Origin: Sphingomonas telluris
GTDB taxonomy: Bacteria; Pseudomonadota; Alphaproteobacteria; Sphingomonadales; Sphingomonadaceae
Assembly (NCBI RefSeq): GCF_022568775.1
Contig: NZ_JAKZHW010000001.1
Location: 1,798,001 to 1,862,000 of the forward strand
DNA length: 64,000 nucleotides
Reading direction: 5' to 3'
The translations under genes and the position numbers were made by a program. The notes beneath the pieces are model-generated. The model was not told the origin of the DNA and searched no databases. It worked only from the letters and a program-made list of their open reading frames with translations. Positions 9,805-17,643 of this stretch are shown here, piece after piece. Numbering within the stretch: the stretch's first letter is position 1; each line of letters starts with the position of its first letter.

Positions 9805-10539
9805 TCAGTGTTCCAGCCGGCCGAGTTCGGCGAGCAGCGCCTGAAGGTTGGATGAGCCTTCGTCGCCAAACCGCTCGACGTTGAGAAAATCGGCATCGGC
9901 GATCACGGTTGCCCGCCCCTTCCCGATACGGCAGTGCGCGACCAGCCGGTCGGCTGCGATCTGACAGGCCCCGATCAGGGCGCCTGGAGATGCCGTTTGG
10001 ATGGTACGGCTTCCGAGGCTGCGCTGCTCGACGCTCGATTGTTCGGGAGGTTGCAGACGCAGGCCCCAATGCAACAGCAGCCCAGTGTCCGCGAACGCGG
10101 GCGGCGGCCTCAACTTGTCGCCGAGCGGCCGCTCGCTTGGCCAATCCAGGCGCGGGTCGGCAAGGAGCAGGATGCGCCCACCTTGCCGCACCCAGTCGTC
10201 AAGCGCGACGAGGTCTTCTGCGGGCTGCGCCAGTGGATGCGCCATCAGCAAGAGCTTTGCCTGGCGGAGCGAAGCGGGGTCTGTCGTGCCAATGGGTACG
10301 ACATGGTACCGGCTGTCGAGCGCCTGCAAAGCGGGCGAACCCCCGGATTTCAGCGTGAACTCTTCAGCGAAGACCAAGGGAAGGCTGGTGACCAGCAGCA
10401 ACGGCGGCCGCTCGTTTTCCGGGCGAGGCGAAACGGCGCGCGATGCGTCGCGGCTGGTGACCGCAATTGCGGCGGCCCCAGCCAGAGCGAGCGCGGCCGC
10501 CGCGAAAGTCCAGACCCGCGCGCCGCGGCGCATCGTCAC
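9805..10539 (-). CDS. Membrane-anchored GldG/DUF4350-like protein of unknown function
   Basis: 244 residues. The N-terminus has a membrane segment (about 10-27) followed by a Pro-rich linker. The body contains LLMAHPLAQP, DDWVRQGGRILLLADPRLDW and ATVIADADFLN, the pattern of GldG-like or DUF4350-like domains (Rossmann-like, no obvious catalytic residues). Such proteins often accompany ABC-type membrane systems, but no transporter gene is nearby. The start overlaps the stop of the upstream 77-residue gene in an ATGA, so the two form an operon. Family assignment is tentative. Confidence 0.6.
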   Translation of the reverse strand: MTMRRGARVWTFAAAALALAGAAAIAVTSRDASRAVSPRPENERPPLLLVTSLPLVFAEEFTLKSGGSPALQALDSRYHVVPIGTTDPASLRQAKLLLMAHPLAQPAEDLVALDDWVRQGGRILLLADPRLDWPSERPLGDKLRPPPAFADTGLLLHWGLRLQPPEQSSVEQRSLGSRTIQTASPGALIGACQIAADRLVAHCRIGKGRATVIADADFLNVERFGDEGSSNLQALLAELGRLEH

Positions 10540-10769
10540 TGTTTGTTCGTGGAGCCGTTGTCCGTCGGTTCGGCACCTGGCGCGACACCGAGCTGCGCCA
10601 TCGGCTCGCTAGGATCCGCTTCGTTCGAGACTGTGTTGGTCGGCGTAGGCGAGTTCTCGCGACTTGCCCTGCTGATGACGGATCCCATCAGGACAATCAG
10701 GAAGGCAATCGCGAGGCCAGTAAGCCCATAACGTATGCGCTGAGCGGTCGTGCCGGCGTCTGCAGCCAT
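10536..10769 (-). CDS. Small single-pass membrane protein of unknown function
   Basis: 77 residues. A short basic N-terminus precedes one membrane segment (about 15-33, YGLTGLAIAFLIVLMGSVI), and the rest is a Ser/Thr/Asn/Pro-rich, acidic tail predicted to be outside the membrane. It precedes the GldG-like gene with an ATGA overlap, which supports it as a real gene and suggests a two-protein envelope unit. No family recognised. Confidence 0.65.
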   Translation of the reverse strand: MAADAGTTAQRIRYGLTGLAIAFLIVLMGSVISRASRENSPTPTNTVSNEADPSEPMAQLGVAPGAEPTDNGSTNKQ

Positions 10770-10774
10770 TGTGT

Positions 10775-10803
10775 TTGGAAGCTATGGCCCGAGACGGTAC
10801 AAT
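10775..10803 (+). promoter_or_regulatory. Predicted housekeeping promoter of the lipoprotein gene
   Basis: TTGGAA (10775-10780), a 17-base spacer and TACAAT (10798-10803) closely match the -35/-10 consensus. Transcription would start near 10810 and give a leader of about 43 bases before the ATG at 10853. Confidence 0.6.
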
Positions 10804-10852
10804 GCAAGCAGGTGCCTTGACGTTCTACACTCCGGTTGTGAAAGGCAACGAT

Positions 10853-11185
10853 ATGACTCGCCCCCTCACAATCCTCACGCTCGTTGCGGTCGCCGCGCTA
10901 GCCGGCTGTAACAATGAAGACCACACCATCGTTGCCGGGCCTGGAGCCGACGATGAGCCGATGAACAACGTCGGTGTCGTTCTTCCGCCGTCAATCAACG
11001 CCAGCAAGGTCTATCGCTGCAAGGACAACAGCGTCGTCTACCTCGACTGGCTGTCCGACGGCTCCGCGCGCGCGAAAAAGGATCGTAACGACGTCGGGAC
11101 CTCGATCCCGGCCGGCGACGCTTCGCTCACGGGCGATGCTGCAGCTTCTTCGATCACCTACAAAGGCCAGAGCTGCAAGGCTTAA
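10853..11185 (+). CDS. Small lipoprotein of unknown function
   Basis: 110 residues. The N-terminus has a lipoprotein signal with the lipobox LAGC (cysteine at residue 19), so the mature protein should be lipid-anchored. The mature part contains VYRCKDNSVVYLDWLSDGSARAKKD and two later cysteines that could pair; it resembles small membrane-bound lysozyme-inhibitor-like folds only loosely. I chose the ATG at 10853, with AAAGG about nine bases upstream, over earlier starts that would bury the signal peptide. Confidence 0.75.
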   Translation: MTRPLTILTLVAVAALAGCNNEDHTIVAGPGADDEPMNNVGVVLPPSINASKVYRCKDNSVVYLDWLSDGSARAKKDRNDVGTSIPAGDASLTGDAAASSITYKGQSCKA

Positions 11186-11245
11186 GCCGCAATCCAAGCA
11201 ATTCAAACGGCGCGGGATGCTCTCCCGCGTCGTTTTCGTTTCAGC

Positions 11246-11722
11246 TCAGGCGGGTTCGGCCTGCTTCTGGGCCGAGCCCATCTGCTCCATCCGCCGCTGC
11301 ATCTCGTCCGGCTGCACTTCCTCGACATGGGTAGCGAGGCTCCATTGGTGTCCGAACGGGTCGACGAGCGTGCCCATGCGGTCGCCCCAGAACTGGTTTT
11401 CCAGCGGCCGCTGCTGCGTGGCGCCCGCATTGATCGCCTTGTTGAAGGCCTCATCGACATTGTCGACGTAGAGCAGAATGCTCGAGGTCGGACCGCCGCG
11501 GCTCTTCGGGCCCAGGTGACCCATGTCCGGGAATTCGTCGGCGAGCATGACGACGCTGTCTCCGATCTGGAGCTCGGCATGGCCAATGCGGTCGCCCATC
11601 GGTAGCCGGAATTTTTCCGTCGCCCCGAACGCTCGTCCGTAGAATTTGATTGCGGCATTCGCATCGTCGACGACGAGGTAAGGCGTGACACTGTGATAGC
11701 CTTCAGGAATGGGCTTCGGCAT
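11246..11722 (-). CDS. VOC-family (glyoxalase/PhnB-like) protein
   Basis: 158 residues with the beta-alpha-beta-beta-beta repeats of the vicinal-oxygen-chelate fold: YLVVDDANAAIKFYGRAFGA in the first half, SILLYVDNVDEAFNKAINAGA in the second, and the ending LVDPFGHQWSLATH. This is the PhnB-like branch; substrate unknown. The C-terminus carries a charged tail (about 130-158). I chose the ATG at 11720-11722, preceded by GGAGAAG, rather than an upstream start at 11806. Confidence 0.85.
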   Translation of the reverse strand: MPKPIPEGYHSVTPYLVVDDANAAIKFYGRAFGATEKFRLPMGDRIGHAELQIGDSVVMLADEFPDMGHLGPKSRGGPTSSILLYVDNVDEAFNKAINAGATQQRPLENQFWGDRMGTLVDPFGHQWSLATHVEEVQPDEMQRRMEQMGSAQKQAEPA

Positions 11723-11844
11723 GTGACTTCTCCTCTCCCCCGCCCGCCAGAACCTTACAGCCGCGCAACGAGTCGCCCCAAGGGCTGCGCCTGCCGTTCG
11801 TCGCAACCTAGCCGCCGCTGGCAGACGGGGCTAAGGGGCCGCCC

Positions 11845-14100
11845 ATGGACGTTCTCGAAGCTCCCCGCATCACGCCGCAGATGGTCGCCGATCACGGACT
11901 TTCGCCCGAGGAATACAATCGCATCCTGAATGCGCTCGGCCGCGAACCGAACCTCGTCGAGCTCGGCATCTTCTCCGTCATGTGGTCGGAGCATTGCAGC
12001 TACAAGAGCTCGCGCTTCCACCTGAAGAAGCTTCCCACCGAGGCCTCATGGGTTATCCAGGGTCCGGGCGAGAATGCGGGCGTCATCGACATCGGCGACG
12101 GCGATGCGGCCATCTTCAAGATGGAGAGCCACAACCATCCGTCCTACATCGAGCCTTACCAGGGCGCCGCGACGGGCGTCGGCGGAATCTTGCGCGACGT
12201 CTTCACCATGGGCGCGCGCCCGGTCGCGAACCTCAACGCGCTTCGCTTCGGCCGGCCCGACCATCCGAAGATGCGCCACCTGATTGCCGGCGTCGTCCAC
12301 GGCATTGGCGGCTATGGCAATTGCGTTGGCGTCCCCACCGTCGGCGGCGAGGTCAATTTCGACGCCGCCTATGACGGCAACATCCTCGTCAACGCCATGA
12401 CCGTCGGCGTCGCGAAGACGGACAAGATCTTCTACTCAGCGGCGACGGGCATCGGGAATCCGATCGTCTACGTCGGCTCGAAGACCGGCCGCGACGGCAT
12501 TCACGGCGCGACTATGGCCAGCGCCGACTTCGACGAGAATAGCGACGAGAAGCGTCCGACCGTGCAGGTCGGTGATCCCTTCACCGAAAAGCTGCTAATC
12601 GAAGCCTGTCTCGAGTTGATGGCAACCGATGCCATCGTCGCCATCCAGGACATGGGCGCCGCGGGTCTCACCTCATCCTCCGTCGAAATGGCGTCGAAGG
12701 GCGGCGCGGGCATCCGCCTCGACATGAACAAGGTGCCGTGCCGCGAGGAGGGCATGACCCCGTACGAAATGATGCTGAGCGAGAGCCAGGAGCGCATGCT
12801 CATGGTGCTGAAGCCAGGCAAGGAACCCATGGCCGAAGCCATCTTCCGCAAGTGGGAGCTCGACTTCGCGGTCATCGGCGAAGTCACCGACACCGGTCAC
12901 ATGGTGCTGGAGTGGAATCGGGAGGTCGTTTGCGACATCCCGCTCGGCCCTCTGGCCGACGAGGCGCCCTGCTATGAGCGGCCCTACATCAGCCAGGACG
13001 AGTATAAGTCGTGGGCGGGCGTGAAGCCGCTGGAGAGCGTGCCCGAAAGCACGGACATCGCGGCCGACCTGCTGAAGCTGATGGGATCGCCGAACCTCGC
13101 CAGCCGCCGCTGGATCTGGGAGCAATATGATCAGTCCGTTGGCGCGGACACGGTGCAGAAGCCGGGAGGCGACGCAGCTGTCGTGCGCGTGCACGGGACG
13201 AAGAAGGCGCTGGCGATCAGCACGGACTGCACGCCGCGCTACGTCTATGCCGACCCGCTCGAGGGCGGAAAGCAGGCGATCGCCGAAGCCTATCGCAACC
13301 TCTGCGCGGTCGGCGCGAAGCCGCTGGCGGTCACCAACTGCCTCAACTTCGGCAACCCGCAGCGCCCGGAGATTATGGCCCAGTTCGTCGGCGCGCTGGA
13401 GGGCATGGGCGAAGCCTGCCGCGCGCTCGACTTCCCAATCGTGAGCGGCAACGTCAGCCTCTATAATGAGAGCAAGGCGACGGGCGGTGGAAGCGCGATC
13501 TTGCCGACGCCGGCGATCGGCGGCGTGGGATTGCTCGACGACTGGGAGAAGAGCGCTACGATCGCGTTCAAGGCGGCGGGCGAGCACGTCATCCTCATCG
13601 GGCATAGTGACAGCCATGCGGGCCAGTCGCTGTGGCTCGACGTCTGTCACGGCCGCCGCGAAGGCACGCCGCCACCGGTCGACCTGGACGCCGAGCGCCG
13701 CGCGGGTGAATGCATCCGCAAGCTCATTGCCGACGCTCTTGTCACCGCGGTGCACGATTGTGCCGACGGCGGTGCCGCAGTTGCGGTCGCGGAGATGGCG
13801 CTTGCCGGGAAGATCGGCATGACCATGACAGTCGTTCCGCAGATTCCGAACCCCGCTGCGATCCTCTTCGGCGAGGATCAGGGTCGTTACGTCGTGACCA
13901 CCACCGACCCCGATCGCGTCCGCGCGCTCGCCAATGACGCGCAGCTCTTCGCAGTACCGATCGGCACGACCGGCGGCGACGCACTGACGTTCGACCTCGT
14001 AGATCGTGGCGGCCCGCAGACCGTTGCGCTGAGCGACCTCCGCGCGGCCCACGAAGGCTTCTTCCCCAAGCTGATGGGAGCCGACGCGGCGCTCGCTTGA
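11845..14100 (+). CDS. purL: Phosphoribosylformylglycinamidine synthase subunit II
   Basis: 751 residues, the short PurL form that works with separate PurQ and PurS to make FGAM from FGAR, ATP and glutamine in purine synthesis. It starts [12 protein letters not shown], then [14 protein letters not shown], the ATP/FGAR-binding [16 protein letters not shown] and [10 protein letters not shown], with [24 protein letters not shown] and [16 protein letters not shown] later. The ATG is preceded by AAGGGG. purQ and purS are not in this window. Confidence 0.97.
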   Translation: MDVLEAPRITPQMVADHGLSPEEYNRILNALGREPNLVELGIFSVMWSEHCSYKSSRFHLKKLPTEASWVIQGPGENAGVIDIGDGDAAIFKMESHNHPSYIEPYQGAATGVGGILRDVFTMGARPVANLNALRFGRPDHPKMRHLIAGVVHGIGGYGNCVGVPTVGGEVNFDAAYDGNILVNAMTVGVAKTDKIFYSAATGIGNPIVYVGSKTGRDGIHGATMASADFDENSDEKRPTVQVGDPFTEKLLIEACLELMATDAIVAIQDMGAAGLTSSSVEMASKGGAGIRLDMNKVPCREEGMTPYEMMLSESQERMLMVLKPGKEPMAEAIFRKWELDFAVIGEVTDTGHMVLEWNREVVCDIPLGPLADEAPCYERPYISQDEYKSWAGVKPLESVPESTDIAADLLKLMGSPNLASRRWIWEQYDQSVGADTVQKPGGDAAVVRVHGTKKALAISTDCTPRYVYADPLEGGKQAIAEAYRNLCAVGAKPLAVTNCLNFGNPQRPEIMAQFVGALEGMGEACRALDFPIVSGNVSLYNESKATGGGSAILPTPAIGGVGLLDDWEKSATIAFKAAGEHVILIGHSDSHAGQSLWLDVCHGRREGTPPPVDLDAERRAGECIRKLIADALVTAVHDCADGGAAVAVAEMALAGKIGMTMTVVPQIPNPAAILFGEDQGRYVVTTTDPDRVRALANDAQLFAVPIGTTGGDALTFDLVDRGGPQTVALSDLRAAHEGFFPKLMGADAALA

Positions 14101-14120
14101 CTTGAGCGGAGCAGGGACCC

Positions 14121-14146
14121 AGCCTCCCTCCATCGAGGGGGAGGCT
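14121..14146 (+). promoter_or_regulatory. Hairpin that hides the ribosome-binding site of the next gene
   Basis: AGCCTCCC (14121-14128) is exactly complementary to GGGAGGCT (14139-14146), and the adjoining CTC and GAG can extend the stem around a short loop. The 3' arm contains the GGGGGAGG ribosome-binding site of the gene starting at 14149. There is no T-run, so it does not look like a terminator. Confidence 0.5.
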
Positions 14147-14148
14147 CC

Positions 14149-14598
14149 ATGCTCAAACCGATCGCCGTTGCGACCGCCGTCAGCGGCACGCTCGACATCC
14201 TGTTCGCAATGATCCTGACTGTCTGGTTCGGCCGCGAGATTGGAAACATGTTGCGGTTCGTGGCCTCGGGCCCGTTCCCCGCCGCGACGGAGATGGGGGC
14301 GAGCGGCGCGATCCTCGGCGTGGTGGTCCACTTCGCGCTGATGGCGATCATGGCGGCCGTCTTCATGCTGATCGTGTGCGAGCGGCCTCGGCTCCTCGAA
14401 AGCCCGATCCTCGCCGGGATCGGCTACGGCCTCCTGACCTACGCGGTCATGAACCTGATCGCGGTTCCGATCCGCTTCGGAACGCCGCTGCCGCCGAAGC
14501 CTATCTCCATTGCGACACAGTTGTTCGCTCACATCTGCCTGGTCGGCATCCCGATGGCCCTCGTCGCCGCACGATACCTGCGACCGAAACACGCGTGA
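14149..14598 (+). CDS. Four-helix membrane protein of unknown function
   Basis: 149 residues with four hydrophobic segments (about 5-24, 48-76, 85-103 and 120-140). Charged loops are short, so it is an integral inner-membrane protein. No family recognised with certainty. The ATG follows a strong GGGGGAGG, which lies in the 3' arm of a hairpin. Its stop overlaps the start of the DUF3052 gene in a GTGA. Confidence 0.7.
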   Translation: MLKPIAVATAVSGTLDILFAMILTVWFGREIGNMLRFVASGPFPAATEMGASGAILGVVVHFALMAIMAAVFMLIVCERPRLLESPILAGIGYGLLTYAVMNLIAVPIRFGTPLPPKPISIATQLFAHICLVGIPMALVAARYLRPKHA

Positions 14599-14995
14599 CG
14601 GCCGGGTACTCCGGCACTCCGCTCGCGAAGAAGCTGTCGCTCAAGGATGGGATGCGCGTCTGGCGCGAGGGCATGCCCGACAGTGTCGCGCATGAGATCG
14701 CATCGGAAGGGCTCGCGCTCGACCTGCTCACCGTTGCCGAAGCGCCGATTGATGCGGCGCACGTCTTCGTTACCGAGCCGGCAATGCTGGAAGAACGCCT
14801 GCGCCAACTCATGCCGCTCCTTTCCGCGTCCGGTTTCATCTGGGTAGCTGGCCCAAGAAGGCATCGAAGGTCGCGACCGACATCACCGAGGACACGATCC
14901 GTGACGTCTGCCTGCCGACGGGCCTGGTCGATGTGAAGGTCTGCGCGGTCGATGCGACGTGGTCGGGGCTGAAGCTGATGAAGCGTCGGACCTGA
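14595..14995 (+). pseudogene. DUF3052 family gene with a one-base frameshift
   Basis: Reading starts at the GTG 14595-14597 (VTAGYSGTPLAKKL), a typical DUF3052 start, and stays in frame to GFIW near 14843. The family then expects WVSWPKKASK; this continues only after shifting frame at about 14845-14846 (SWPKKASKVATDITEDTIRD, then VDVKVCAVDATWSGLKL) to a TGA at 14993-14995. The span is 401 bases, one short of a multiple of three, which fits a single deleted base. It may be a true loss of function or a sequencing error. The function of DUF3052 is unknown. Confidence 0.8.
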
Positions 14996-15001
14996 TTTTA
15001 C

Positions 15002-15034
15002 TTGCGAATGGTTCGCATTATCGATTATATCGAT
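15002..15034 (+). promoter_or_regulatory. bfd promoter overlapped by Fur-like palindromes
   Basis: TTGCGA (15002-15007), a 17-base spacer and TTATAT (15025-15030) form a good promoter; transcription would begin within a few bases of the bfd ATG at 15039. The -35 is covered by the perfect palindrome TGCGAA-TGG-TTCGCA (15003-15017), and ATCGAT-TAT-ATCGAT (15020-15034) covers the -10. The first resembles Fur boxes. Bfd is iron-starvation induced in other bacteria, which supports Fur repression here. The regulator is inferred. Confidence 0.55.
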
Positions 15035-15038
15035 CTCC

Positions 15039-15242
15039 ATGATCGTCTGCGTCTGCAATCGAATCACCGAGAGCGAAGTCCGCAAGGCCGCGCGCGCGGG
15101 CTCTACGACGCCTGAGGCTGCCTACGCCTGCCACGGCTGCGAAGTGCAGTGCGGATGCTGCCTCGACTATGCGCAGGAAGTGATCGACGAGGAGCACGCC
15201 AAGGCGCCACACCTCCGCCTGGTGAGCTGCAAGGCCGCCTGA
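15039..15242 (+). CDS. bfd: Bacterioferritin-associated ferredoxin
   Basis: 67 residues with the [2Fe-2S] ligands of the Bfd family: Cys4 and Cys6 (CVC) and Cys38 and Cys41 (CGCC). Bfd gives electrons to bacterioferritin haem so that stored Fe(III) is released as Fe(II). bfr lies 117 bases downstream on the same strand. There is no ribosome-binding site, and the promoter lies so close that the mRNA may be nearly leaderless. The C-terminal extension after residue 50 is short and basic. Confidence 0.93.
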   Translation: MIVCVCNRITESEVRKAARAGSTTPEAAYACHGCEVQCGCCLDYAQEVIDEEHAKAPHLRLVSCKAA

Positions 15243-15249
15243 CCTCTCC

Positions 15250-15270
15250 TGCGACTGACTATCAGTCGCA
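15250..15270 (+). promoter_or_regulatory. Perfect 9-3-9 palindrome between bfd and bfr (Fur-like operator or terminator)
   Basis: TGCGACTGA-CTA-TCAGTCGCA is a perfect inverted repeat sharing the TGCGA half-site seen upstream of bfd, which suggests an iron-responsive operator for bfr. It is followed by TGTTTTT, and a nine-pair stem with a T-run seven bases after the bfd stop also fits an intrinsic terminator. The sequence cannot decide between the two; it may do both. Confidence 0.55.
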
Positions 15271-15359
15271 TGTTTTTCCCTGTTTTCCGCCATTCTTTGA
15301 GCTTCCCTAAGCTATATATGGGGAGTACAGCCTTCCGGCCGAACAGGGAGGCTTAGCGC

Positions 15360-15839
15360 ATGAAGGGCGACGCCAAGGTCATCGAGCTTCTCAACGAGGC
15401 GCTCAAGGAAGAGCTGACGGCGATCAACCAATATTGGTTGCACTATCGCATGCTCGACAATTGGGGCGTGAAGCGGCTCGCCGAATATGAGCGTCACGAA
15501 TCCATCGACGAGATGAAGCATGCCGACAGCCTCGCCGAGCGAATCCTTTTCCTCGACGGCCTGCCCAACTTCCAGGCGCTCGGCCGGCTCCGCATCGGCG
15601 AGAATGTCGAGGAGATCCTGAAGGCCGACATGGAAGCCGAGCAGCAGGGCGCCAAACTGTACCGCGACGTGATCCAACACGCCGAAAGCGTCCGCGACTA
15701 CGTCACCCGCGACCTAGCGCGCAGCATCCTCGAGGACGAGGAGAAGCACATCGACTTCATCGAGACGCAGTTCGAGATGATCGCGCGCATGGGCCTCGAG
15801 AACTACATCCAGCTCCAGTCCAAGCCGGCCGAGGACTAG
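15360..15839 (+). CDS. bfr: Bacterioferritin
   Basis: 159-residue haem-containing ferritin that oxidises and stores iron in a 24-subunit shell. The canonical ligands are at their usual positions: Glu18, Glu51, His54, Glu94, and Glu127/His130 (in EDEEKHIDF) for the di-iron ferroxidase centre, and Met52 for the haem shared between subunits. GGGAGG lies nine bases before the ATG. It pairs functionally with bfd just upstream. Confidence 0.97.
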   Translation: MKGDAKVIELLNEALKEELTAINQYWLHYRMLDNWGVKRLAEYERHESIDEMKHADSLAERILFLDGLPNFQALGRLRIGENVEEILKADMEAEQQGAKLYRDVIQHAESVRDYVTRDLARSILEDEEKHIDFIETQFEMIARMGLENYIQLQSKPAED

Positions 15840-15891
15840 CGCCCACTGTCGTTAGCGGTTTACGACGCCCTTGCTGGAGGGTGATTGCCGC

Positions 15892-17154
15892 ATGACGACC
15901 GAGACAATCGCCCGCAGCGATCGCCGCATCGTCACACTCGACGTGATCCGCGGCGTCGCCGTCATGGGCATCCTGTCCGTCAACATCGTCGACTTCTCGA
16001 TGATGCAGGCCGCCTATCTGAACCCCGCGGCCTTCGGGTGGCCCGACCCCGCGAGCCTCGCCGTCTGGATCGCGAACATGCTCTTCGTGGACGGCAAGTT
16101 CAGGACGTTGTTCTCCGTGCTCTTCGGCGCCTCGATGCTTTTGATCATCGACCGTGCCGAACGGAGGGGCGAGAGTGGCTGGACGGTCCACTGGCGGCGC
16201 ATGGCGGTGCTTCTCGTCATCGGCGCCGCGCATGCCATTCTGCTGTGGCGCGGTGACATTCTGACGCTCTATGCGATCACGGGCCTGATCGCCTTTCCGT
16301 TTCGAAAGCTTGCGACGGAGAAGCTGGTCGCTGCGGGCCTGAGCTTCTCACTCTTCAACCTGATCCTGTTCGCGGCGATCGGCGTTACGCTCCTGCGGCA
16401 GGACGTCCAGGCGCATGCGGCAAATGCCGACCCGCTTGACCGGCTCAACTGGGAGCTGAACCTTTCATCCTTCTACCCGCCCGCGGACGACGTGGCCGAG
16501 GACCGTGCAGTCTACGGCGGGCCCTGGACCGGCATCGTCAAGCATCAGGCCGGTGAGGCCACTGACGTTCTCACCAACGATCTGCTGCTTCTGCCCGATA
16601 CGCTCGGACTGATGCTGCTTGGAATGGCCGGGCTCAGGTCCGGCTTCCTGACCGGCGCCTGGGACGATCGCGACTATTGGCGGATCGTCAGGCTGGGAAT
16701 TCCCATAGGCCTGGCCGGCTTCGGCGCGCTTGTGATCGTGGACATCGCCAGCAGGTTCTACATGCCCACCCTGCTCACGGGCTTTGAATCGCTGATGGTT
16801 CCTTTTCGGCTGGCGATGGCCTCCGGATATGCCGCGCTGCTGATCCTGCTGAGCCGGAACATGGGCTGGATCGTGCAGCGCTTCGCGGCGGTCGGCCGAG
16901 CAGCCTTCAGCAATTATCTCGGCACCAGCTTCGTCTGCACCTTCATCTTCTACGGCTGGGGACTCGGTTGGTACGGCAAGTTGACCCGCGCCGAGGCGTG
17001 GCTCGTCGTCCCGTTCGTCTGGTTGCTGATGCTGCTGTGGTCGAAGCCGTGGCTCGACCGCTTCCGCTACGGTCCCTTCGAATGGCTGTGGCGCAGCCTT
17101 GCGCGGCTGGAGTTTCAGCCGATGCGGAAGAGCGGAAGGGAAGCTGCGGCCTAG
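15892..17154 (+). CDS. DUF418 family membrane protein (YeiB-like)
   Basis: 420-residue inner-membrane protein of the DUF418/YeiB group, often annotated as an acyltransferase-like or transport protein but without proven function. It begins RIVTLDVIRGVAVMGILSVNI, the family signature, then FSVLFGASMLLI, and ends with the DUF418 domain (GRAAFSNYLGTSFVCTFIFY, FEWLWRSLARLEFQPMRK). About ten membrane segments. The ATG at 15892 follows GGAGG; a TTG at 15871 overlaps that ribosome site and was not used. Its stop interlocks with the Hpt gene stop in a CTAG. Confidence 0.88.
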   Translation: MTTETIARSDRRIVTLDVIRGVAVMGILSVNIVDFSMMQAAYLNPAAFGWPDPASLAVWIANMLFVDGKFRTLFSVLFGASMLLIIDRAERRGESGWTVHWRRMAVLLVIGAAHAILLWRGDILTLYAITGLIAFPFRKLATEKLVAAGLSFSLFNLILFAAIGVTLLRQDVQAHAANADPLDRLNWELNLSSFYPPADDVAEDRAVYGGPWTGIVKHQAGEATDVLTNDLLLLPDTLGLMLLGMAGLRSGFLTGAWDDRDYWRIVRLGIPIGLAGFGALVIVDIASRFYMPTLLTGFESLMVPFRLAMASGYAALLILLSRNMGWIVQRFAAVGRAAFSNYLGTSFVCTFIFYGWGLGWYGKLTRAEAWLVVPFVWLLMLLWSKPWLDRFRYGPFEWLWRSLARLEFQPMRKSGREAAA

Positions 17155-17585
17155 ATCCGGCCGAAGTTCTGGTTCGAAACCTTTCGCCCGAATGCGCCCT
17201 GCGGGTTGCGCGTCAGGAGGGGATTGGTCGCGCGGTCGAACAGGTCGACGGTGCGATCGAACAGACGGCGAAGCTCCACCACTTCGGGAACGAGCTCGTC
17301 GGGAAAGCGACGGGTTTCGACGCACAGGCGCGCGGTGCTTTCGATCAGCTCTGCGATCTCAGCGAGCGGCTCCGCGCCGAACTGGCGGGCCTCACCCTTG
17401 ATCGTGTGCGCGGGAATGACGAGCGCGGCCGTGTTCTGGTCGTGCATCGCCTCTTCGATCTGTGAGACCGACTTGGCTCCGTCTTCGCGGAAATAGCTCA
17501 GGATTCGGATGAAGCCCGCCCCCAGTTCGGAACGGCTTCTCTCGAAATGTACCCAATCGACGATTTTGGAGTCGTCGTCGCTCAT
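17151..17585 (-). CDS. Hpt-domain phosphotransfer protein
   Basis: 144 residues. The core IPAHTIKGEARQFGAEPLAE matches the Hpt motif (AHxLKG...GA..L), with the phospho-accepting histidine at residue 60. Hpt proteins relay phosphate between a hybrid histidine kinase and a response regulator. No kinase or receiver gene lies next to it, so its partners are unknown. Two ATG codons adjoin; the second (17585) is better spaced from GGGGA. Convergent with the DUF418 gene, sharing a CTAG stop. Confidence 0.82.
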   Translation of the reverse strand: MSDDDSKIVDWVHFERSRSELGAGFIRILSYFREDGAKSVSQIEEAMHDQNTAALVIPAHTIKGEARQFGAEPLAEIAELIESTARLCVETRRFPDELVPEVVELRRLFDRTVDLFDRATNPLLTRNPQGAFGRKVSNQNFGRI

Positions 17586-17643
17586 CATCTTCCCCGTGTG
17601 CCCACTTGAACTCCGGCTTACGGGCGAAAGGGTAAAATTAGCC

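Noticed and set aside
12673..14592. Long open frame on the minus strand
   Set aside because: Opposite purL. Third-position GC bias keeps the antisense frame open; no signature is seen.
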